8,253 nucleotides of DNA, taken from the NCBI GenBank assembly GCA_029934915.1, contig JAOZLI010000115.1, positions 1-8,253 of the forward strand, in the 5' to 3' direction. A program made the translations under genes and the position numbers. Of the stretch, positions 1 to 5,896 are shown piece after piece. Position 1 is the stretch's first letter; the number at the start of each line of letters is the position of its first letter. The stretch comes from Desulfocapsa sp. (GTDB lineage: Bacteria > Desulfobacterota > Desulfobulbia > Desulfobulbales > Desulfocapsaceae). The notes below the pieces were generated by a model, which had not been told where the DNA came from, did no database searches, and saw only the letters and a list, made by a program, of their open reading frames with translations.

Positions 1-48
1 GGGGACAGAATGATTTTCGAAAAAAGCCTCGAAAAAAATTCAGTCCCC
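1..48. repeat. GGGGAC-ended inverted repeat (hairpin)
   Basis: Two 20-base arms (1-20 and 29-48) are inverted copies of each other with three mismatches, separated by an 8-base loop (21-28). The outer ends are GGGGAC and GTCCCC, and the inner ends are TTTTCGA and TCGAAAA. The element starts 8 bases past the stop codon of the LolB-like gene, so it would form a strong stem at the 3' end of that transcript and could act as a terminator or an mRNA-stabilising end. From memory, dispersed palindromes ending in GGGGACAG...CTGTCCCC are common in related genomes and are often found with REP-associated (Y1/IS200-like) transposases; I could not check this. The left arm touches the window edge, so the element may extend further. 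Confidence 0.7.
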
Positions 49-56
49 TTAGTTTC

Positions 57-896
57 TCAGGGCCAAAGCTGTTTACTGAACCCCCTTGGTACCGGCAGTA
101 TAAAATCCCGTTTTTGTATACGATTGAAACTAGAAATATTGTTCAGTTCTATTCGAATTTCTGCTCCCCAGGGCAGTCCACCCACAAGTATTCGGGGTTG
201 TACAGTGCAGTGATCCTTTTCCCCTTCTTTTTCTGCATAGCTGAATTCTGCCAAGGTGTTACCCTTATCATCCAAAAATAGATAACCCAACACTTTTTCA
301 TGCTGGGAATCAAGGTGCAGGTAAAGTTTCCCTTCCACCAGCTTATTCTTTGCTGCCGGAGTTGAAATCTGCAGCCAGATGGTCTCATTGGTTTTATCTT
401 GTAATATTTCAATTATATCCAGTTGACGACCTGGCAGACGACCTGTCAGATATGCAAACCAGTCACCTTGTGCCAGAATAAGAGGGATTTCGTTGCGAAG
501 GGCAATACTTCGCACAACACCTCGAATATGTTTCCGTCGTACTGGTTCCAGGAGTTGAAAGGTTTTTCCATTGCCACTAAAGACAAAAACAGGTTGTCCT
601 AAAGGGTTGCTGATAACGAGTTTTAGAAAAGAGGGGGCGAGGAGCTGTAAGTATCCTTCCACCGCCCGCTCTTCCAGCGGAGCTTTCCAGAACATTTTCA
701 TGTCAGCATCAAAACTTTGCGGGCACCCTCGTTCTTTTGCCTGCATACGCTTGACGACTTCCTGTATTGCTATATTTTCTTCTGCTTCAAGCGGTCCTGT
801 CCAACGTTTTCCAGCGCATCCAGAAAAAAACAGAGTTGTTGCGACCAGGCACAGAATGCTTATGTCCTTTTTGAGGGTATTTGTCTTATAACGCAT
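57..896 (-). CDS. LolB-like outer-membrane lipoprotein
   Basis: This is a 279-residue predicted lipoprotein. A basic N-terminus and hydrophobic segment (about residues 11-25) end in a lipobox FSGC with Cys27 as the lipidation site. The mature part has LolB-like character: a run near residues 80-117 (GYLQLLAPSFLKLVISNPLG, then VFVFSGNGKTFQLLEP) resembles the first strands of the LolB/LolA half-barrel, and RGVVRSIALRNEIP follows. LolB accepts lipoproteins from the carrier LolA and inserts them in the inner leaflet of the outer membrane. Whether this protein does that, or another lipid or lipoprotein task, is not settled by sequence. It is longer than enterobacterial LolB (about 200 residues), with extra residues at about 28-60. 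The start overlaps the upstream TPR gene by 11 bases and no clear Shine-Dalgarno is visible, which suggests translational coupling. In Pseudomonas a TPR gene also lies next to lolB, which supports the family call. Confidence 0.6.
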   Translation of the reverse strand: MRYKTNTLKKDISILCLVATTLFFSGCAGKRWTGPLEAEENIAIQEVVKRMQAKERGCPQSFDADMKMFWKAPLEERAVEGYLQLLAPSFLKLVISNPLGQPVFVFSGNGKTFQLLEPVRRKHIRGVVRSIALRNEIPLILAQGDWFAYLTGRLPGRQLDIIEILQDKTNETIWLQISTPAAKNKLVEGKLYLHLDSQHEKVLGYLFLDDKGNTLAEFSYAEKEGEKDHCTVQPRILVGGLPWGAEIRIELNNISSFNRIQKRDFILPVPRGFSKQLWP

Positions 897-2634
897 CGAT
901 TCGTAATTGCATTTGTTTTTGTTTAACCTTGTCCTGAAAGAGATCCTGTGCTGTTTTGTACGCTATTTTGGCTTTCTGGCTGTTGCCAAGTTTGGAATAA
1001 ATATCTCCAAGGTGCTCATGGATGTAAGGATCAGATGGCTGAAGTTTAAGTGCCTTGTTGATTTCGAGGATAGCCTTGTCAAGGGTGCCCATTTGATAGT
1101 AGACCCAGCCCAGACTGTCTCTGATATATCCATTATCAGGTTTTAACTCGACAGCTTTTATTATATATTGAAGAGCCTGGTCAAGCTTTATTCCCATATC
1201 TGCCCAGGTGTAACCGATATAATTGAGTGCCTCGGCATGATCCGGGTCGAGTAGCAACAACTTTTCCATCTGTTTAATGGCTGCTTCCTGTTTGTGTTCT
1301 TTTTCCAGAAGAAGTCCATATTCAAAAAGGATTTTAGTTTCGTCCGGATAGAGTTTCATGGCTGTTTCGAGAATCTTGTAGCCATCGTCGAACATTCGCA
1401 ATTCATTATAAAGAGAGGCTAAAAGAGAATACATTTCAGCGGGCACAATTTTTTTACTGTTTATTTCCTCTTGCAACAGGAGAATGCCCTTTGTGAGCTC
1501 CTTTTCTTCTATTAAAATCCGAACCTGTAAATAGAGCCCATCTTCATAAAATTCTGATTCTGTATCTAATTTTTGTAGAAGCTGTGCCGCATCCAGTAGT
1601 TTGTCTTGCTGGAAGCGAATGACTGCCAGCATATAGATAGCTTCTTCAATACTATACTGTTCTACCAGGGTTTGTAGAATAGTTGCAGCTCGCTCAAATT
1701 CGTTCTGACGTAAATAGACCCTTGCCATGATGAGCTCAATTTCACCGGGATTACTACTGCTTTTTTGCAACTGGGTGAGCACTTCCAGAGCTTTTTCTTC
1801 CTTGTCTTGAATAAGGTAAATATGGACAAGCCCGAGTCCTGCATGCTTATCATCTGGATGTTTCTTTAGAATATCATGATATTGCGCTTCTACTTTTTGA
1901 TATTCTTTAGTGGTGCCATGATAATCAGCCACTTCAAGTGCTAATTCCACGGACCAGTTGAGGGTGAGGGCTTCCTGATAATATTGTGTTGCCAGTTTCT
2001 TTTTCTTTGTCTGTTTCGCCAGGCGTGCAAGATAGAGATGGGCATAAAAAGAATCGGGGTTTGCGGTCAGTATTTTGGTAAGAATTTGTTCTGATTCTGT
2101 AAAACGATTTTGTTTAGAGTAGAGAAAGGCAACGCGAAGAAGGGTGGTCTCATCTTCAGGAGTGATGGCAAGAATCTCTTGATAGAGTGTAATGGCATCG
2201 TCAATATCACCTGTTTGAATGTAAATACGGGCAAGTATAATTCTACTTTGGATATCTTCAGGAAATTGTTTGATGGCTTTTCGTAACCATTTTGCAGCAC
2301 CATGATGTTTTCCCATCCTGAGTAGTAGAATGGGAAGTCTACTTAAAATATGGCTGGAATCGGGATCGCAGATTAATGCCTTCTCATAGGCCTCCTCAGC
2401 CTCCTCATATCGTCTGTTATTTTCTGCATGGGTCCCCCAGAGGAGATAAAAATAGGAGCAGGAACTATCCGGTAATTGTACGGTAAGATTGTCTGGTGTT
2501 TTCTCTTCAATGGATCCAGGCGGTTGGTGTAACGGAGTATCGTTCGTAGCTTTTGTACAGGAGGAACAAAGCAACAGGGAGAATAATAAAATGAATAACC
2601 GGGTAAAGAGACCTTTGTTTTTCATCACATTCAC
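886..2634 (-). CDS. TPR-repeat lipoprotein
   Basis: This 582-residue protein is almost wholly tetratricopeptide repeats. The N-terminus has basic residues, a hydrophobic stretch (about 9-22) and a CSSC lipobox-like end, so Cys26 is the likely lipidated residue after signal peptidase II cleavage; Cys at the -3 position is unusual but tolerable. A short Pro-rich linker (about 31-57) is followed by about a dozen TPR units from residue 60 to 565, with typical markers such as YEEAEEAYEKAL, FPED, TPED, NPDS and LQPSDPY. The C-terminal part (LNYIGYTWADMG, ELKPDNGYIRDSLGWVYYQM, then EHLGDIYSKLG, about 469-550) is the best conserved region and matches a TPR family found beside lolB in Pseudomonas (PA4667 type). 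TPRs bind other proteins; the partner is unknown. The GTG start overlaps the tmk stop by 4 bases (GTGA) and has AGGAG 5 bases upstream. In-frame GTG (2628) and ATG (2625) are alternatives that barely change the product. Confidence 0.85.
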   Translation of the reverse strand: MNVMKNKGLFTRLFILLFSLLLCSSCTKATNDTPLHQPPGSIEEKTPDNLTVQLPDSSCSYFYLLWGTHAENNRRYEEAEEAYEKALICDPDSSHILSRLPILLLRMGKHHGAAKWLRKAIKQFPEDIQSRIILARIYIQTGDIDDAITLYQEILAITPEDETTLLRVAFLYSKQNRFTESEQILTKILTANPDSFYAHLYLARLAKQTKKKKLATQYYQEALTLNWSVELALEVADYHGTTKEYQKVEAQYHDILKKHPDDKHAGLGLVHIYLIQDKEEKALEVLTQLQKSSSNPGEIELIMARVYLRQNEFERAATILQTLVEQYSIEEAIYMLAVIRFQQDKLLDAAQLLQKLDTESEFYEDGLYLQVRILIEEKELTKGILLLQEEINSKKIVPAEMYSLLASLYNELRMFDDGYKILETAMKLYPDETKILFEYGLLLEKEHKQEAAIKQMEKLLLLDPDHAEALNYIGYTWADMGIKLDQALQYIIKAVELKPDNGYIRDSLGWVYYQMGTLDKAILEINKALKLQPSDPYIHEHLGDIYSKLGNSQKAKIAYKTAQDLFQDKVKQKQMQLRIDAL

Positions 2635-3230
2635 AGAAGCTCCTGAACCAAATACATAACGTCTTTATGGATTGTTTCAATGGATCTGTTGGCATCGATT
2701 CTTTTTATAAAAGATAGTTCCATTTTTGCAAACTGTACAGCTACCTGGGCAAGATATTCTTTTTTTTCAAAGTCATTCAGTGTATCACCTCGTGATTCTG
2801 TTATACGAGTGACCCCTGTTTCGATGGGTGCATAAAAAAGAAGTGCCAGATCAGGTGTTGGGGCAAAATCATTTTTCTTGTAAATTGTGGCCGGATCAAG
2901 ACCCGCGGCACCCTGATATGCCATTGTAGAAAGGTAATATCGGTCGCAGAGTACAATCTTTCCCTCCGCAAGTGCTGGAGCAATGAGCGTCTCCACATGT
3001 TCCCTTCTGTCAGCAAGAAAGAGTTCGAGTTCATCTTCAAGAGTGGTATCTTTTCTGTTTGAATAGAGCTTTCGTATCTTTTGGCCGTAGACCCCATTGG
3101 TAGGCTCAAAACTGCTGACAACGGCTAAACCCTTTTTCTGCAGTGCGTTTGCAAGCAGTTTTAGCTGTGTGGACTTTCCGGTTCCGTCGGTTCCTTCAAA
3201 AACGATCAGTTTGCCTTTTGGGGATGTCAC
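2631..3230 (-). CDS. tmk: Thymidylate (dTMP) kinase
   Basis: Thymidylate kinase phosphorylates dTMP to dTDP with ATP, the step shared by the salvage and de novo routes to dTTP; it acts in the cytoplasm. The 199-residue product has the usual family length. The P-loop GTDGTGKS is at residues 13-20, the DRYYLSTMAYQGA nucleotide-monophosphate binding motif at about 96-108, and a lid-like segment ESRGDTLNDFEKKEYL at about 144-159. The dTMP-contacting loop reads FEPTNGVYG rather than the REPGGT form of E. coli, a variant I associate with a separate Tmk branch seen in deltaproteobacteria. The start is a GTG backed by AAAGGAA 10 bases upstream. It is followed with a 4-base overlap by the TPR gene, and is separated from pdxA by 146 bases containing a hairpin repeat, so it may begin its own transcript or rely on read-through. 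Confidence 0.95.
   Translation of the reverse strand: MTSPKGKLIVFEGTDGTGKSTQLKLLANALQKKGLAVVSSFEPTNGVYGQKIRKLYSNRKDTTLEDELELFLADRREHVETLIAPALAEGKIVLCDRYYLSTMAYQGAAGLDPATIYKKNDFAPTPDLALLFYAPIETGVTRITESRGDTLNDFEKKEYLAQVAVQFAKMELSFIKRIDANRSIETIHKDVMYLVQELL
2640..2644 (-). promoter_or_regulatory. Shine-Dalgarno for the TPR gene
   Basis: AGGAG inside the last codons of tmk lies 5 bases before the GTG at 2634, 11 before the GTG at 2628 and 14 before the ATG at 2625. The spacing favours one of the GTG codons over the ATG, and the 4-base GTGA overlap with the tmk stop favours 2634. Confidence 0.6.
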
Positions 3231-3240
3231 TCTATTAATA

Positions 3241-3247
3241 TTCCTTT
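3241..3247 (-). promoter_or_regulatory. Shine-Dalgarno for tmk
   Basis: AAAGGAA stands 10 bases ahead of the GTG at 3230 and decides this start: no ATG or other good start lies in frame with the P-loop near it. Confidence 0.65.
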
Positions 3248-3271
3248 GTGTTAACTAAAGCGTTGAAAAGA

Positions 3272-3360
3272 GAACCGCAGAATGTCGAATAAGAAATGTC
3301 GAACCGCAGAAGTAAAAAACTTCGACATTCGACATTCCTTGTTCGATATTCGATATTTTC
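3272..3360. repeat. TTCGA-type hairpin repeat between pdxA and tmk
   Basis: A long imperfect stem fills most of this gap. Bases 3280-3289 pair with 3342-3351 (one G-T pair), 3291-3303 pair with 3328-3340 (12 of 13), and 3309-3313 pair with 3319-3323, closing a five-A loop at 3314-3318. The right arm is made of doubled 7-mers: TTCGACA twice, then TTCGATA twice. The left arm carries one copy of each plus two copies of GAACCGCAGAA (3272-3282 and 3301-3311). No coding sense is evident. There is no T-run directly after the stem on the minus strand, so it is not a textbook terminator, although it could still attenuate pdxA-to-tmk read-through. It looks like a dispersed, non-coding palindromic repeat; copies elsewhere in the genome could not be checked. 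Confidence 0.7.
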
Positions 3361-3376
3361 TTTTTTGAATTATTCG

Positions 3377-4387
3377 TTACAGTACATGCCTTTCTCTGTT
3401 AATACAAATACTCTGTGCCATCTCCAACGCAGCTTCCAGGCTCGCAGGATTGGCAACCCCCTGTCCCGCAATGTCATATGCTGTTCCATGATCAACAGAT
3501 GTCCTGACAATTGGTAGTCCAAGAGTCACATTCACTCCATCTTCAAAGTGTAAGAGTTTAAAAGGGATCAGTCCCTGATCGTGATACATACAGATGACAG
3601 CATCATAGGCACCTTTGGCAGCTTTAAAGAAAATAGTATCAGGAGGAAAAGGACCATGCAAGTGGATGTCCATTTTTGCTGCTTTTTTGATAGCGGGAAC
3701 GAGTATTTGACTTTCTTCATTTCCGAACATGCCGCCCTCACTGGCATGAGGATTAAGTGCAGCAACGGCTATTCTGGGTCTTTCCAGGTTAAAGTCGATT
3801 TGCAGGCTTTTGTAGGTAGTCTCAAAAAGCTGAAGGAGAGATTCTTCGCTGATCAAACCGGGGACATCATTAATAGCGCAGTGAATTGTGGCAAGGGTTA
3901 CTTTTAAAGATGTGCCTGCCATCATCATAACCTGCTGGTCTGAATCTGTGAGTGCGCCTAGCATTTCCGTGTGCCCAGGATAATGTTGACCGCTTAACTG
4001 GAGTGCTTCTTTGGATATCGGGCAGGTACAGACTCCTGAAAAATAGTTGTTCTGCACCCCACGAACGGCTGCAAAAATGGCATCGACCATTGCTATTGCA
4101 CTCTCTTTTGAATAAACACCAGGGGTTATACTGTTTGCGTGAAGTTTTGATGTTTCGTAAACAGGAATTGTATTGGTGTCAGTTGGTAGCGATATTTCGG
4201 GAGTCCAGGGGAAGATAGAACAGGGCAGGTCGAGTTGCTCAGCATACCATTGAAGCACATTACTATCGCCTGCAACTACGGCAGGAACCCGCTTCGTCTG
4301 AGGCACAGAAGAAAAGTATTTCAGTATGATTTCAGGCCCAATGCCGGCAGGGCAGCCCATGGTTATAGCCAGTGGTTTCATAATCAT
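3377..4387 (-). CDS. pdxA: 4-hydroxythreonine-4-phosphate dehydrogenase PdxA
   Basis: PdxA oxidises 4-phosphohydroxy-L-threonine with NAD(P)+; the product decarboxylates and is condensed by PdxJ with deoxyxylulose phosphate to give pyridoxine 5'-phosphate (the DXP-dependent vitamin B6 route). The 336-residue product is of usual length (about 330). Family blocks appear in order: AITMGCPAGIGPEI (7-20), TCPISKEAL (121-129), YPGHTEMLG (136-144), ATIHC with His169, LNPHASEGGMFG with His214, and CMYHDQGLIPFK with His269, followed by GVNVTLGLPIVRTSVDHGTA. His169, His214 and His269 are the expected divalent-metal ligands. The first block has Cys12 where the family usually has Asp or Glu (GDPAGIGP or GEPAGIGP). 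The gene starts 1 base after the yraN stop; ATG at 4381 is an equally plausible start two codons in. The related PdxA2 phospho-threonate or erythronate dehydrogenases are a less likely alternative. Confidence 0.93.
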   Translation of the reverse strand: MIMKPLAITMGCPAGIGPEIILKYFSSVPQTKRVPAVVAGDSNVLQWYAEQLDLPCSIFPWTPEISLPTDTNTIPVYETSKLHANSITPGVYSKESAIAMVDAIFAAVRGVQNNYFSGVCTCPISKEALQLSGQHYPGHTEMLGALTDSDQQVMMMAGTSLKVTLATIHCAINDVPGLISEESLLQLFETTYKSLQIDFNLERPRIAVAALNPHASEGGMFGNEESQILVPAIKKAAKMDIHLHGPFPPDTIFFKAAKGAYDAVICMYHDQGLIPFKLLHFEDGVNVTLGLPIVRTSVDHGTAYDIAGQGVANPASLEAALEMAQSICINRERHVL

Positions 4388-4388
4388 T

Positions 4389-4748
4389 TCAAAAACAATT
4401 CTGTAAATGGACTATTTCCGCTTTTCCATTTGCAGGCAGCAGAATGGAAATAACATCAAATCGTGCCTCCTGTTCCAAAATTTTATTACGGGTCATATAA
4501 TCAAGTGCAATTCTGGAAAGTTGTGTTTGCTTTCTTGTTGTTACCGCCTCGAATGGCTGGCCAAACAGGGTACTGGTTCGTGTCTTAACCTCAATAAAAA
4601 CAAGTGCCCCCTTATCACTGGCTATAATATCAACCTCTCCGCTTTTTTGCCTGTAATTTCTGATGATAATTTCAAACCCCTTTTTTTTGAGATAGGTAGT
4701 GGCAATATCTTCGCCACGCTTTCCTAAATTGATACGTGATTTAGACAA
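4389..4748 (-). CDS. yraN: YraN-family (UPF0102) nuclease-like protein
   Basis: A small protein of the UPF0102/YraN family, which has a restriction-endonuclease-like fold and no firmly established cellular role. From the start chosen here it has 119 residues, within the family range. Visible blocks are NLGKRGEDIATTYLKKKGF (7-25), IRNYRQKSGEVDIIA (29-43) and LVFIEVKTR (49-57). The Glu, Asp and Glu-x-Lys residues in GEVD...IEVK match the metal-binding core of this nuclease fold. I chose the TTG at 4748 because AAGGGG lies 9 bases upstream and the overlap with rnhB is then 8 bases. The ATG at 4805 would add 19 residues with no homology-like character, overlap rnhB by 65 bases, and has no Shine-Dalgarno. 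Lying next to rnhB is the usual context for this family. Confidence 0.85.
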   Translation of the reverse strand: MSKSRINLGKRGEDIATTYLKKKGFEIIIRNYRQKSGEVDIIASDKGALVFIEVKTRTSTLFGQPFEAVTTRKQTQLSRIALDYMTRNKILEQEARFDVISILLPANGKAEIVHLQNCF

Positions 4749-5406
4749 ATTTTTTAACCCCTTTGACCCCTTTAAAACTTCTGCGGTGGTGGATGGTGAT
4801 GCCATGTTGTTTTATGGCATTGCGATGTTCAAGGGTAGGGTAACCCTGGTTTTTAATGAAATTATAGCAGGGATATTCACGGTGCAGGTTAGCCATTATC
4901 CTGTCACGTGTTACTTTGGCAACGATGGAGGCTGCTGCAATGGAGGCAGAGCGGGACTCTCCCTTGATAAGTGTTTGCTGGGGGGTTGTCATGGGAATGG
5001 GGAATTTACCATCCACGAGAAGAAAATCAGCGTTACAATCATTTTTGGCGAGTTCAAGAACCGCACGTTTCATGGCAAGGAGTGATGCCTGCAGGATATT
5101 AATCTTATCTATGGTTGTGTGTGAGACAATGCCAATACCAATGGAGGCGGGGATGGAATGAATATGTTCAAATAGCTGTTCGCGAACTTTTGCGGAAAGT
5201 TTTTTGGAATCGATAAAGAGAGAGTGCTGGCAATCGGGAGGCAATACAGCAGCAGCAGCAACCACAGGTCCTGCCAGTGGGCCTCTGCCAACTTCATCGA
5301 GACCTGCAACAACAGTATATCCCTGTTGCTGCAGGTTGTGTTCGATAAAAAAATTATCCTCCTGTGGAGGATCAAACAGTGTTTGTCTCTTCTGCTTAGC
5401 GCACAA
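4741..5406 (-). CDS. rnhB: Ribonuclease HII
   Basis: RNase HII nicks DNA at embedded ribonucleotides and RNA-DNA hybrids. From the TTG at 5406 it has 221 residues (E. coli 198). Blocks: [14 protein letters not shown] (35-48) with catalytic Asp37 and Glu38, DSKKL (66-70), LLVDGKF with Asp132, [18 protein letters not shown] (148-165), and GYPTLEH ending HHRRSF. The fourth carboxylate, normally the Asp of KGD, is Glu150 here, at the expected 18-residue distance from Asp132. The start is uncertain. The longest open frame begins with an ATG at 5547, deep inside rplS, and its extra residues are a reading of L19 in another frame. TTG 5406 overlaps rplS by 11 bases; GTG 5412 is close. A perfect AGGAGG at 5358-5363 has no ATG, GTG or TTG at useful distance, only an ATC codon (5344-5346), which would give a protein near the E. 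coli length. Confidence 0.92.
   Translation of the reverse strand: MCAKQKRQTLFDPPQEDNFFIEHNLQQQGYTVVAGLDEVGRGPLAGPVVAAAAVLPPDCQHSLFIDSKKLSAKVREQLFEHIHSIPASIGIGIVSHTTIDKINILQASLLAMKRAVLELAKNDCNADFLLVDGKFPIPMTTPQQTLIKGESRSASIAAASIVAKVTRDRIMANLHREYPCYNFIKNQGYPTLEHRNAIKQHGITIHHRRSFKGVKGVKKFV
4757..4774 (-). repeat. Tandem 9-base repeat carrying the yraN Shine-Dalgarno
   Basis: On the minus strand TCAAAGGGG-like units occur twice with a 9-base period at the end of rnhB (encoding the doubled KGV in the RNase HII tail). Each supplies an AAAGGGG. The copy at 4758-4764 is 9 bases from the TTG start of yraN and is the likely ribosome binding site. Confidence 0.5.
5347..5372 (-). terminator. Terminator-like hairpin after rplS, inside rnhB
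   Basis: On the minus strand a perfect 7-base-pair stem, ATCCTCC and GGAGGAT with loop ACA (5356-5372), is followed by AA and seven Ts (5347-5353). It begins 24 bases after the rplS stop codon, where an intrinsic terminator would be expected, yet the bases are also rnhB codons (DPPQEDNFF). The stem is short for a full terminator, so partial termination or attenuation is more plausible. The 3' arm is also a perfect Shine-Dalgarno (AGGAGG) that the stem would hide. Confidence 0.45.
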
Positions 5407-5749
5407 GGCCACGCTCGCGAATACGTGCAGCTTTGCCACGACGTTCACGAAGGTAGTAGAGACGAGAGCGACGTACGCGTCCACGACTGATAACCTCGAT
5501 TTTTTCGATACGAGGGTTGTGCAGAGCAAAAGTCTTCTCAACGCCAATACCGTGGGAAATCTTACGAACGGTGTAAGATGCGCCCATCAAACCTTTTTTA
5601 CGCTTCAGAACAACTCCCTGAAAAATCTGGACACGTTCTTTGCTTCCCTCAATGATACGAATATGAACCTTGACGGTGTCTCCTGGACGAAAATCCGGGT
5701 GATCCTGACGCATCTGCTCCATCTCAATTTTGTCAATTATTGTACTCAT
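5396..5749 (-). CDS. rplS: 50S ribosomal protein L19
   Basis: L19 is a large-subunit protein at the 30S-50S interface that contacts both 23S and 16S rRNA. The 117-residue product matches the family length (E. coli 115). Characteristic runs are [20 protein letters not shown] (20-39), [34 protein letters not shown], and the basic tail [20 protein letters not shown] ending in [16 protein letters not shown] sits 5 bases before the ATG. It is the first gene after a 282-base gap that separates it from trmD and the SPOUT gene, so it probably has its own promoter. A terminator-like hairpin follows 24 bases after its stop. Confidence 0.98.
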   Translation of the reverse strand: MSTIIDKIEMEQMRQDHPDFRPGDTVKVHIRIIEGSKERVQIFQGVVLKRKKGLMGASYTVRKISHGIGVEKTFALHNPRIEKIEVISRGRVRRSRLYYLRERRGKAARIRERGLVR

Positions 5750-5776
5750 AATAACTCTTCCGTTGTTTATCGTTTA

Positions 5777-5796
5777 GCTGCAGCCAAATATGCAGC
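5777..5796 (-). promoter_or_regulatory. Small hairpin in the rplS leader
   Basis: Inverted copies of GCTGCA (5777-5782) and TGCAGC (5791-5796) would form a 6-base-pair stem with an 8-base loop, 27 bases ahead of the rplS start. Leaders that bind L19 are known upstream of rplS in Firmicutes. Whether this is such an element or chance cannot be told from one sequence. Confidence 0.25.
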
Positions 5797-5812
5797 AGAT
5801 TGGCAATATATT

Positions 5813-5840
5813 AATATAAAAATAACTACTCAGCTCTAAA
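5813..5840 (-). promoter_or_regulatory. Weak candidate promoter for rplS
   Basis: On the minus strand TTTAGA (5835-5840) and TATATT (5813-5818) are 16 bases apart in a strongly AT-rich stretch 64 bases before the rplS ATG. The match to TTGACA/TATAAT is 4 of 6 and 5 of 6. The -35 half lies inside a perfect small palindrome, GCTCTA and TAGAGC (5833-5848, four-base loop). The gap upstream of rplS makes a promoter likely; this exact placement is tentative. Confidence 0.3.
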
Positions 5841-5896
5841 ACTAGAGCAACTAATATGAATTACAAAAACCTGAAGGATTCGTAAAAACCTACTCT

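Noticed and set aside
3231..3376. Canonical rho-independent terminator between pdxA and tmk
   Set aside because: The stem is long and mismatched, AT-rich, and not followed by a T-run on the minus strand.
4749..4805. Longer yraN from the ATG at 4805
   Set aside because: It has no ribosome binding site and a 65-base overlap with rnhB, and the extra 19 residues fall outside the conserved family region.
5407..5547. N-terminal extension of rnhB to the ATG at 5547
   Set aside because: The extra residues come from reading rplS in another frame and precede the conserved part by far too much; RNase HII does not carry such an extension.
5204..5839. Long plus-strand open frame (211 codons) opposite rnhB and rplS
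   Set aside because: It is antisense to two firmly identified genes, its composition is low-complexity (Ser, Ala, Thr runs), and it has no recognisable domain.
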